Assembly (NCBI GenBank): GCA_900313545.1
Contig: OMRS01000202.1
Coordinates: forward strand, 1-13,571
Length of the DNA stretch: 13,571 bases
From: an uncultured Eubacteriales bacterium
Lineage (GTDB): Bacteria > Bacillota_A > Clostridia > Christensenellales > Aristaeellaceae
Reading direction: 5' to 3'
The position numbers and the translations under genes are program-made. Positions within the stretch are counted from its first letter, which is position 1. Every line of letters starts with the position of its first letter. Below, piece after piece: positions 6,628-13,571 of this stretch. The notes below the pieces were generated by a model. The model was not told the DNA's origin. It was given only the letters and a program-made list of their open reading frames with translations, and made no database searches.

Positions 6628-8070
6628 ATGGGTAAGAAGAACCAACAGGAATTTGTACAGCACATCACTGCACGGAGCGAGGATTTCTCCCAGTGGTATA
6701 CGGATGTGGTCCGTCTCGCGGATCTCATGGATTACACCCCGGTGAGGGGATGCATGGCCATCAAGCCTTACGGCTATGCCATCTGGGAGTTGATCCAGCA
6801 TCAGATGGATGACGAGTTCAAGCGCACCGGACACAAGAACGTGTCCATGCCCATGCTGATCCCTGAGAGCCTGCTGCTCAAGGAGGCGGATCACGTGGAG
6901 GGCTTTGCCCCGGAAGTCGCCTGGGTCACCCAGGGAGGAACGGAGCAGCTGACGGAGCGCCTGGCCATCCGGCCGACCAGTGAGACCATCTTCTGCACCA
7001 TGTATGCCAAGTGGGTCCAGAGCTGGCGGGATCTGCCCCTGCTGTACAACCAGTGGTGTTCGGTGATGCGGTGGGAGAAGACCACCCGTCCCTTCCTGCG
7101 CACCTCTGAATTCCTGTGGCAGGAGGGACACACCATCCACGCCACGGAGGAGGAGGCCCAGGAGGAGACCATGAAGATGCTCATGGTTTACCGGGATTTC
7201 TGCGAGAACGTGCTGTCGGTGCCTGTCTACTGCGGCCAGAAGAGCGAAAAGGAAAAGTTCGCCGGTGCCCGGGCCACCTATTCCGTGGAGGCCATGATGC
7301 AGGACGGCAAGGCGCTGCAGAGCGGCACCAGCCACAACTTTGGAACCAACTTCTCCGAGCCCTTCGAGATCAAGTTCCTGGATAAGGACGGTACCCAGAA
7401 GTATGCCTATGAGACCAGCTGGGGAACCAGCACCCGCCTGATTGGCGCCCTGATCATGACCCACGGCGACGAGCGCGGACTCAAGCTGCCTCCGAAGGTG
7501 GCGCCGGTGCAGGTGGTCGTGGTGCCTGTCGCTGCGCATAAGGAAGGCGTGCTGGAGGGAGCCCGCAGGGTGGCGGACGCGCTGAAGGCAGCCGGCATGC
7601 GGGTGGAATTCGATGACCGTGACAATGTGACTCCCGGCTGGAAGTTCAATGAGTGGGAGCTCAAGGGCGTGCCGGTGCGCATTGAGATCGGTCCCAGGGA
7701 CCTGGCGGAAAACAAGGTGGTGGCCGTGCGCCGGGATACCTTTGAGAAGACCTCTCTGGAGATCGGGGGCCTGGAGCAGAAAGTGGCCGGCATGCTGGAT
7801 CAGATCCAGAGGAACATGCTGGAGGTGGCCCGGGAATTCAGGGATACCCATACCAGGGACGTGCACAGCATGAAGGAACTGGGCGAACAGGTCAACGGCG
7901 GTTATGCCCGGGCCATGTGGTGCGGCGAGCAGGCCTGCGAGGATGAAATCAAGGAAAAGTTCAGCGCCACCTCCCGCTGCATGCCCTTTGACCAGACGCC
8001 CATCGACGAGGTCTGCGTATGCTGCGGCAAGCCGGCCAGAAAGCTGATTTATTTTGCGAAAGCCTATTGA
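6628..8070 (+). CDS. proS: Prolyl-tRNA synthetase, short eukaryote/archaeal-type (ProS type 3)
   Basis: This class II synthetase charges tRNA-Pro with proline. The 480-residue length and absence of an editing insertion between motifs 2 and 3 mark the type 3 form rather than the long bacterial form of about 570 residues. Motif 1 lies around 48-80, motif 2 around 138-171 (RWEKTTRPFLRTSEFLWQEG), with RPTSET at 115-120, and motif 3 at 267-289 (STRLIGALIMTHGDERG). The HGTP anticodon-binding domain begins near 292 (APVQVVVVPV). A C-terminal zinc-binding domain has Cys432, Cys437, Cys463 and Cys466 and ends in tyrosine, as in this family. ATG 6628 follows GAGGAG at 6613-6618. The membrane-protein set begins directly after its stop. 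Confidence 0.97.
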   Translation: MGKKNQQEFVQHITARSEDFSQWYTDVVRLADLMDYTPVRGCMAIKPYGYAIWELIQHQMDDEFKRTGHKNVSMPMLIPESLLLKEADHVEGFAPEVAWVTQGGTEQLTERLAIRPTSETIFCTMYAKWVQSWRDLPLLYNQWCSVMRWEKTTRPFLRTSEFLWQEGHTIHATEEEAQEETMKMLMVYRDFCENVLSVPVYCGQKSEKEKFAGARATYSVEAMMQDGKALQSGTSHNFGTNFSEPFEIKFLDKDGTQKYAYETSWGTSTRLIGALIMTHGDERGLKLPPKVAPVQVVVVPVAAHKEGVLEGARRVADALKAAGMRVEFDDRDNVTPGWKFNEWELKGVPVRIEIGPRDLAENKVVAVRRDTFEKTSLEIGGLEQKVAGMLDQIQRNMLEVAREFRDTHTRDVHSMKELGEQVNGGYARAMWCGEQACEDEIKEKFSATSRCMPFDQTPIDEVCVCCGKPARKLIYFAKAY

Positions 8071-8085
8071 GTGAGAGGAATGCCT

Positions 8086-10281
8086 GTGAATGAGCGAAGG
8101 CGGATCGCGCAGAAGGTGCCAGGGTGGGGAGTCCCCGCCCTGGCGCTGCTGTTCATTGTCCTGTGTTTCGTCTCCGGAATTCTGGACCGCAGGGTGACAT
8201 GGGACCTCATGAAGCCGGGACAGCTGCACGGACTGAACATTGTTGCACCTTACCAGAGAAGCGCGGGCGAAGGAACCGGGACCCTGAATTCGGGGCCCGG
8301 GCTGAACCTGCCTGCCGGAGACTACCCTTTGAGATGGACAATCACAGGGGACGGGGAAAACCGGCTGCGCTTCACCTGCAGCAACGGCGCGCTGCTGGAA
8401 CCGGGAGAAGTGCGCCTTGAACCGGGCGAGGCGCAGGGCGGATGTGTGCTGCACGTGCACGAGATGGCGGAGAATGTTCAGATCCTCATCGACTTCCTGG
8501 AAGGGAGTACCATCCGGGTGGAGGAGATGACCCTCACCAGCCCGCCCTACAGCGACCATGTGATCACCCTGGCCCTGGTGCTGGGGGTCCTGTGTCTGAT
8601 CTGGGAGGGAATCCGCAGGGGGGCTGACCTGCGGAAGGCGGCCTTTGTGCTGCCCATTGCCTTTGCGGTGGCATATGCCTCCGTGCCCTCCTTCAGGGAC
8701 AATGTCTCCTGGGTGCATGACACCATCTTTCACATGGCGCGCTTTTGCAACCTGGCGGATGGTCTGGCGGGGGGACAGTTTCCGGTGCGCTGCGGCGGAT
8801 GGTCCTACAACGGATACGGCGCCGTCACCTCGGTGTTCTATTCCGATTTCTTCCTCTATCCGGGTGCGCTGCTTCTGCTGCTGCGCGCCCAGCCCTGCTA
8901 TGTGATGAACCTGTACATGATCGCGCTCAATGCCATCGCGGCTGCGGCCATGTACCACTGCGCAAGGCGGATGCTGGGGGACCGCACGGCGGCCGTGTGC
9001 GCCTCCATTCTCTATACGCTGGCCATTTACCGTGTCACGGATGTGTATGTGCGCTGCGCCCTGGGCGAGGCAACCGCCATGAGCTTCCAGCCCATCCTCC
9101 TGGAAGGCCTGTGGGAGCTGGTGGCCGGGGACCGGAAGAAATGGTACAAGCTGTCCCTGGGCGCCTCGGCGGTGCTGCTGAGCCACATGCTGTCCACCCT
9201 GATTCTGGCGGTGGTGACCGTGGGGACCTTTGTGGTCTTCCTTCCGCGGATTCTTCGTGAAAAACGGCTGTCGGGGTGGTTCAAGGCTGCGGGGCTGTCG
9301 GTGCTGCTGTGCCTGTTCTTCCTGGTGCCGCTGCTGATGTTCAGCATGCAGGGCATGGGCGCGGAGGATATCCGCGGCAAGCCTTATCTCAACGCCATTT
9401 CCCCGGCCCAGCTGTTTTTATGGGGGATCGGGGACCTGCCGGTGGACCTGCTGGACAAATCCCTGGCGGACATTCCCGCGGAGCCCGGACTTCCTGCCCT
9501 GCTTGGCTGCGTGCTGCTGCTCATGGCGGCGGCTTCCGGCAGGAAGGAGCAGCGGGACAGGGAAGCCCTGGCGTGTCTGGGGGCGGGCATCATCTGCCTG
9601 CTGGTGTGCACCACCTGGTTCCCCTGGGCGCGCATGTCCAAGATGACAAACAAGCTGACGGACTACATCCAGTTTGCCTGGCGGTTCATGATGGCGGCGG
9701 TGATGTTCCTGGTGCCGGCGGCGGCATGGGGATACCGAAGATATCTTGGGGACAGCAGACTGATCATCCTGAGCAGCCTGCTGCTGAGCGTGATCATGAT
9801 CCTGCCCACCACCGGGGAAAAGGTGCGGCAGTTTGACGGGATCAGCTACGGAGAGGTGTCCACGGCTTTCATCCAGACGCCGGAATATACCCTGCCCGGC
9901 ACAAGATACGAGGAGACCGTGGACCGGACGGTGCATATCACCGGAAACGCGGAGCTGACGGAGTACAGCAAGCAGGGGACCCGCATTGACTGCAGGGTGC
10001 AGGCGGCGGAAGCGTCCGTTCTGGAATTCCCCCTCTTTGCCTTTGACGGGTACAGGGCGGAGCTGGATGGCCGGCAGCTGGAGGTGGATCAGGGAGAATA
10101 TGCCCGCCTGAGGATCCGTCTTGCGCCGGGAGACTCCGGAAAGCTGAAGATCCGTTATGCGGGAAGGGGAATCTGGCGCCTGTCCGATCTGGTGACCCTG
10201 ATGACCCTGGTCCTTCTGATCCGGCATATCCTGAGGGAAGGAAAAAAGGAAAGGAGAAGCCATGAAAGGACGGCATGTTAG
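8086..10281 (+). CDS. GT-C / PTPS_related-type polytopic membrane protein, copy 1 (motifs intact)
   Basis: I prefer GTG 8086 (731 residues) because GAGAGGA at 8073-8079 precedes it correctly and the resulting N-terminus resembles that of the third copy. GTG 8071 (736 residues) or ATG 8080 are alternatives. Layout from 8086: membrane segment 16-32 ending in GILDR, extracytoplasmic beta-rich domain about 36-155 with GPGLNLPAGDYPLRWTI, then two membrane segments. The motif HDTIFHMAR follows (Asp212, His216) and then FPVRCGGWSYNGYG. This matches the PF10131 membrane family, thought to be GT-C-like glycosyltransferases using lipid-linked sugars. RCALGEAT near 323, LSHMLST near 365 and YIQFAWRF near 527 also fit. 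A C-terminal extracytoplasmic domain (about 580-695) precedes a last membrane helix and a basic tail. Charge distribution puts the DTIFH loop outside. Substrate unknown. Confidence 0.8.
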   Translation: MNERRRIAQKVPGWGVPALALLFIVLCFVSGILDRRVTWDLMKPGQLHGLNIVAPYQRSAGEGTGTLNSGPGLNLPAGDYPLRWTITGDGENRLRFTCSNGALLEPGEVRLEPGEAQGGCVLHVHEMAENVQILIDFLEGSTIRVEEMTLTSPPYSDHVITLALVLGVLCLIWEGIRRGADLRKAAFVLPIAFAVAYASVPSFRDNVSWVHDTIFHMARFCNLADGLAGGQFPVRCGGWSYNGYGAVTSVFYSDFFLYPGALLLLLRAQPCYVMNLYMIALNAIAAAAMYHCARRMLGDRTAAVCASILYTLAIYRVTDVYVRCALGEATAMSFQPILLEGLWELVAGDRKKWYKLSLGASAVLLSHMLSTLILAVVTVGTFVVFLPRILREKRLSGWFKAAGLSVLLCLFFLVPLLMFSMQGMGAEDIRGKPYLNAISPAQLFLWGIGDLPVDLLDKSLADIPAEPGLPALLGCVLLLMAAASGRKEQRDREALACLGAGIICLLVCTTWFPWARMSKMTNKLTDYIQFAWRFMMAAVMFLVPAAAWGYRRYLGDSRLIILSSLLLSVIMILPTTGEKVRQFDGISYGEVSTAFIQTPEYTLPGTRYEETVDRTVHITGNAELTEYSKQGTRIDCRVQAAEASVLEFPLFAFDGYRAELDGRQLEVDQGEYARLRIRLAPGDSGKLKIRYAGRGIWRLSDLVTLMTLVLLIRHILREGKKERRSHERTAC

Positions 10282-12469
10282 AATCTGGCTGGTTCCTGTG
10301 CTGGCGCTTCTTGCGGTTCTTGCGGCCGGCATGAGCGGGATTCTGGACCGGCAGGAAACCTGGGCGGACCTGACGGACCCGGACGATGTGGACATGGTCT
10401 TCTTTGAAAACGGATTCCGCCAGAGCCTGGAGGAGGGAAACGAATACGGCGCGATCTCCAGCGGTCCCTGGTTCATCCTGCCGGCCGGTCATTACCGGGT
10501 GAAATGGACCATCTGGGGGGACGGGGATAACAGGATTGTGCTGGCGACCCAGAACCATGCCCGGATGGACCGCTCAGAGCACACGATTCCCGCGGGCATG
10601 GGGATCGGGGAGTTTGAGTTTGAGCTGATGGAACCGGCGGAGGGATTTGAGCTTCAGGTGTTTTTTGACCAGGGAACCCGCATCAATGTGGAGGATCTGC
10701 GCCTGTACAGTCCCCGCTACAAGGATGATGTCCTGACCCTGGCAGGTGTGCTGGCGGTTTTGTGCGTGCTGTGGGTGCGTCACTGCCGGGGAAGGTCGCT
10801 TTCCGAAGTGGCCTTCGTGCTGCTGATCGGCTTTGCGGTGCTGTATGCCTCGGCGCCTGCCCTGCGGGAGGGCACCACGCTGTATGTACGCACCCAGATG
10901 GAGGTGGGCCGGATCTGCAACCTGGCGGACGGCCTGCGCTCGCGGGGAATCCAGGCGCTGCTTCATCCGGTGCGCTGGGGAGGATACCTTTTCAACGGCT
11001 TTGGCTCCGTGGCTTCCGCAGTCATGCCGGATATGGCCCTGCTTCTTCCGGCGGGACTGCTGCTGCTGGGATGCTCGGTGCAGTATGCCCTCAACGCCAC
11101 CTATATCCTCATGAGCGCGCTGTCGGCCCTGACCATGTACCGCTGTGCCATGGGGATCTTCCACCGTCGGTGGACGGCCGTGATGGCGTCCATTCTCTAT
11201 GTGCTCTCGGCCTACCGGATTTCCTCGCTGTTTGTGTACGGAAACCTGGGGGAATCCGCGGTGCTGGCCCTGATGCCCCTGGTGTGCCTGGGAATCTGGC
11301 AGATTGTCCGCGGGGATGTGCGTCGTTGGCCGCTGTTTGCGGCGTCAGGTGCGCTCATGGTGCTGTGTGACCAGACGGGCGTGCTGGGACTGGGCCTGAT
11401 GCTCACCGTGGCACTGGTGGGTGCAGGAAGGCTGCGCGAGGCAAAGCGCGCGGGCATGCTGGCGCTGTCGCTTCTGTTTGTGGCGGGGATCGCGCTGCAC
11501 TGGATCGTGCCGGCGATGAGCTATCTGAAGGACGGCATCCAGACGCCCGGCCTGACCTCTGCGGGGGAACGGGCGGTCTCTCCGGCCCAGCTGCTTCTCT
11601 GGGGCCACGGGGAATACAAGGGATACTTCAGTGATCCGACCCTGACGCTGGGACCAGTGGAACCCGGACTGCTGACGCTGTGCGGCCTGGGGCTGGTGAT
11701 CTGTGAAACCTGGCTGAAAAAACAAAGGGAGGCGGGCGGAAAGGAAGCCCTGCTGCTGCTTGCCTCAGGGCTTCTGGGACTTCTGGCGGCGATGGGAGGC
11801 CTTCCCCGGGCGGGCTCGGAAGCCACCACGGCGGGGGCGGTTTTCCTGACCTGGAGGATGGCAGGCCCGGCCATGACCTTCCTGTGTCTGTCCGCCGCCT
11901 GGGGCTTCCACAGCCTGGGCAGAAAATGGCCGGAGCTGACCACCCTTGCCGTGCTGGTGCTGGGCGTGTTTCTGATTCTGCCCACCACCACGGCCCAGCT
12001 GCGTACGGACAACTACCTGGGCTATGGACGCATTCCCAGAACCACCCCGTCGGATGCCCCCCGCCCTGCGGGTGCGGGACTTGACAGGGTGTATGAGAAT
12101 CAACCCTTCCTGGAAGGCGGTGCGGACACGTCGGTGTCCATGACCCGTGACAGCCGGGAGATGAGGGTGAGCGTCAGTACCGGTGAGGAAGCCCGTCTGG
12201 TGCTGCCCCTGTTCCTGGTGGACGGCCTTCATGCGGAGCTGAACGGAAGTCCCGTTGCGCTGGAGGGCGCGGAAGGAAAGCGGGCTGCGGTGCGTCTGCC
12301 TGCGGTCAGAGACGGCCAGGTCCGGGTGTTTTATCAGGACAGGCCTGTCTGGCGGGTGCTCGACGGGGTGTCTTTGGCCTTTGCCCTGGGGCTGCTGGCC
12401 TTCAGCCTGAGGGGGTGTCCGGGTCTCCGGCGGCGCGGAAGGCCTGGCGGTTCAAGGAGTGGAGCATGA
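10262..12469 (+). CDS. GT-C / PTPS_related-like membrane protein, copy 2 (putative catalytic motifs lost)
   Basis: The 735-residue paralogue has the same order as copy 1: anchor ending GILDR at 26-30, beta-rich domain with LPAGHYRVKWTIWGDG near 73, polytopic core, C-terminal outer domain (VLPLFLVDGLHAELNG near 647) and a final helix with a basic tail. The region that reads HDTIFH in copy 1 reads VRTQME here, so the Asp becomes Arg210 and the His becomes Glu214, while the following ICNLADGL is conserved. RCALGE becomes YGNLGE, SHMLST becomes CDQTGV and QFAWR becomes FLTWR. The reading frame is fully open, so it is not a decayed gene; it may be a non-catalytic partner or have a changed activity. 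ATG 10262 follows AAAGGAG and overlaps the previous gene by 20 nt; its stop overlaps the next ATG. Confidence 0.78.
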   Translation: MKGRHVRIWLVPVLALLAVLAAGMSGILDRQETWADLTDPDDVDMVFFENGFRQSLEEGNEYGAISSGPWFILPAGHYRVKWTIWGDGDNRIVLATQNHARMDRSEHTIPAGMGIGEFEFELMEPAEGFELQVFFDQGTRINVEDLRLYSPRYKDDVLTLAGVLAVLCVLWVRHCRGRSLSEVAFVLLIGFAVLYASAPALREGTTLYVRTQMEVGRICNLADGLRSRGIQALLHPVRWGGYLFNGFGSVASAVMPDMALLLPAGLLLLGCSVQYALNATYILMSALSALTMYRCAMGIFHRRWTAVMASILYVLSAYRISSLFVYGNLGESAVLALMPLVCLGIWQIVRGDVRRWPLFAASGALMVLCDQTGVLGLGLMLTVALVGAGRLREAKRAGMLALSLLFVAGIALHWIVPAMSYLKDGIQTPGLTSAGERAVSPAQLLLWGHGEYKGYFSDPTLTLGPVEPGLLTLCGLGLVICETWLKKQREAGGKEALLLLASGLLGLLAAMGGLPRAGSEATTAGAVFLTWRMAGPAMTFLCLSAAWGFHSLGRKWPELTTLAVLVLGVFLILPTTTAQLRTDNYLGYGRIPRTTPSDAPRPAGAGLDRVYENQPFLEGGADTSVSMTRDSREMRVSVSTGEEARLVLPLFLVDGLHAELNGSPVALEGAEGKRAAVRLPAVRDGQVRVFYQDRPVWRVLDGVSLAFALGLLAFSLRGCPGLRRRGRPGGSRSGA

Positions 12470-13571
12470 ACAGAACAAACAGAGCAAGGCTCTGGATCCC
12501 GCTTGCTGTCCTGGCGGCGGCATGCGTGCTGGTGGTTCTGACGGGTATTCTTGACCGTCAGCAGGTCTGGGTCGACATGATGGAGGACTCGGTGCGCCAG
12601 CTTCGTCCGGGACGGCAGAGCCGTGAGGCAGGAGACCCCTACGGAATCCTGACTGAGGGACCGGGACTGACCCTGCCGCCGGGGGAATACCGCCTCAAGT
12701 GGATCATTGACTGTGACGGGGAGAACGTGATCCGGCTGAAAAGCAGCAACGACGTGGAGTTTTCCCCCTCTCAGCTCCAGGTTCTGCCGGGACGCGCGAA
12801 CAATGAAGCCTTCTTTTCCTTTGAACGGACGGTGACGGACTTCACCATAGAGACGGAGTTTGCGGACGGCACATTCATCGAGATCCTGGACTTTCGGCTC
12901 TACAGTCCCCGCTACAGGGACAACACCTTTACCTTTGTGCTGCTGGCCCTTCTTGCAGGGGGCATCTGGGTGATGGTGGTGCGGGGGACGGATTTTTCAA
13001 AGCGGGCGGAACTGCTTCTGGTTGCCGCCGCAGTGGGCATCGCGTGCATCCCTGTGCTCAAGGACAACATGGCGCTGGTGTATGACACCACCTTTCATGC
13101 GGCCAGGTTCATGAATGTGGCGGAGGGAATCAGGAACGGGGTTTTCCCGGTGCGCATGGGCGCATGGTCCTACAATGGCTACGGTGCGCTGACCTCGGTG
13201 TTTTATCCGGATCTCCTTCTGTATCCCTTCGCTGTGCTCCTCGTGGCGGGGGCATCCCTCAACTATGTGATGCATCTGTACATGGCGGTGCTCTCCGCAG
13301 CGGCGGGCATCCTCATGTTCCGCTGCGCGAAAACGATTCTCAGAAATGAGCAGATGGCCGTGGTGGCGGCGGTGTGCTATGTGCTCTCCATTTACCGCAT
13401 CACCAACTGCTTTGTCCGCTGCGCCCTGGGAGAGGCCACGGCCATGAGCCTGTTTCCGCTGTTCCTGGAAGGCCTTTGGGAAGTGCTCTTTGGAGACAGA
13501 AGGCGCTGGCGCGTCCTTGTGCTGGGAGCTTCGGGAATCTTTCTGTGTCACATGCTCTCCACGCTGCTCGC
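12466..13571 (+). CDS. GT-C / PTPS_related-type membrane protein, copy 3 (motifs intact, 3' truncated by window)
   Basis: An open frame of 368 complete codons runs from ATG 12466 to the window edge. The start overlaps the previous TGA as ATGA and is preceded by AAGGAGTGGAG. Residues 10-28 form the anchor ending in GILDRQQVW, and 56-148 the beta-rich domain (GPGLTLPPGEYRLKWII, later FRLYSPRYRD). Two membrane segments lie at about 154-173 and 182-198. The loop motif YDTTFHAAR follows with Asp207 and His211, then FPVRMGAWSYNGYGALTSVFYPD. RCALGEATAMS at 318-328 and CHMLST at 361-366 also match copy 1. It is closer to copy 1 than to copy 2 in all motif regions. The missing half should hold the remaining membrane helices and the C-terminal outer domain. 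Confidence 0.8.
   Translation, partial: MNRTNRARLWIPLAVLAAACVLVVLTGILDRQQVWVDMMEDSVRQLRPGRQSREAGDPYGILTEGPGLTLPPGEYRLKWIIDCDGENVIRLKSSNDVEFSPSQLQVLPGRANNEAFFSFERTVTDFTIETEFADGTFIEILDFRLYSPRYRDNTFTFVLLALLAGGIWVMVVRGTDFSKRAELLLVAAAVGIACIPVLKDNMALVYDTTFHAARFMNVAEGIRNGVFPVRMGAWSYNGYGALTSVFYPDLLLYPFAVLLVAGASLNYVMHLYMAVLSAAAGILMFRCAKTILRNEQMAVVAAVCYVLSIYRITNCFVRCALGEATAMSLFPLFLEGLWEVLFGDRRRWRVLVLGASGIFLCHMLSTLL

Noticed and set aside
6046..9186. A 1046-codon open frame on the minus strand opposite the end of whiA, the Crh-like gene, proS and membrane copy 1
   Set aside because: Same reasoning: it shadows confidently assigned genes, shows composition bias and no motif. Its length alone is a base-composition effect.
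1..13571. CRISPR arrays, insertion sequences, tRNA or rRNA genes
   Set aside because: I saw no regularly spaced direct repeats, no transposase motifs with terminal inverted repeats, and no tRNA or rRNA signatures in the small non-coding space.

Overview
The window reads as chromosomal DNA from a fairly GC-rich member of the Bacillota, most likely class Clostridia. This rests on five signs: a pyruvate kinase with the extra C-terminal PEP-utiliser domain, WhiA followed directly by an HPr/Crh-type gene, a short eukaryote/archaeal-type prolyl-tRNA synthetase, a DUF1015 protein, and strong AGGAGG-like ribosome sites. I cannot fix the family or genus from sequence alone. Every recognised gene is on the + strand and coding density is very high.

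Layout. (1) 1-130: the last codons of tuf (EF-Tu) and a textbook intrinsic terminator. (2) 131-357: the only real intergenic space. It holds two short dyads and an AT-rich tract leading into a near-consensus sigma-A promoter. (3) 358-3484: three genes joined by 4-nt ATGA overlaps: a sugar-transfer-associated ATP-grasp protein, a PflX-type radical SAM protein and a DUF1015 protein. (4) 3537-8070: a housekeeping block of pyk, whiA, a Crh-like HPr protein and proS, with gaps of 26 to 52 nt and, where the later start of whiA is used, 48 nt. Two gaps carry GC-rich hairpins without U-tracts. (5) 8086-13571: three tandem paralogous large membrane proteins of the GT-C / PTPS_related (PF10131) type. 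They overlap or abut each other, and the third runs off the window.

How it may work together. No convincing terminator lies between 358 and the window end, so much of the window could be one long transcript from the promoter at 286-314, with internal hairpins adjusting levels. The housekeeping block joins the last step of glycolysis (pyk) to an HPr-fold protein that keeps the Ser46-type regulatory site but lacks the phosphorylatable histidine. It sits in the whiA-crh order known from Bacillus subtilis. The three membrane proteins share one architecture: an N-terminal membrane anchor ending in GILDR, an extracytoplasmic beta-rich domain of about 120 residues, a polytopic GT-C-like core and, in the two complete copies, a C-terminal extracytoplasmic domain. 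The outer copies keep the DTxFH motif expected in the first catalytic loop, while the middle copy has lost it and other motifs. That enzyme / pseudo-enzyme / enzyme arrangement is the most unusual part of the window and may be an uncharacterised surface glycosylation module. Its substrate cannot be inferred here.
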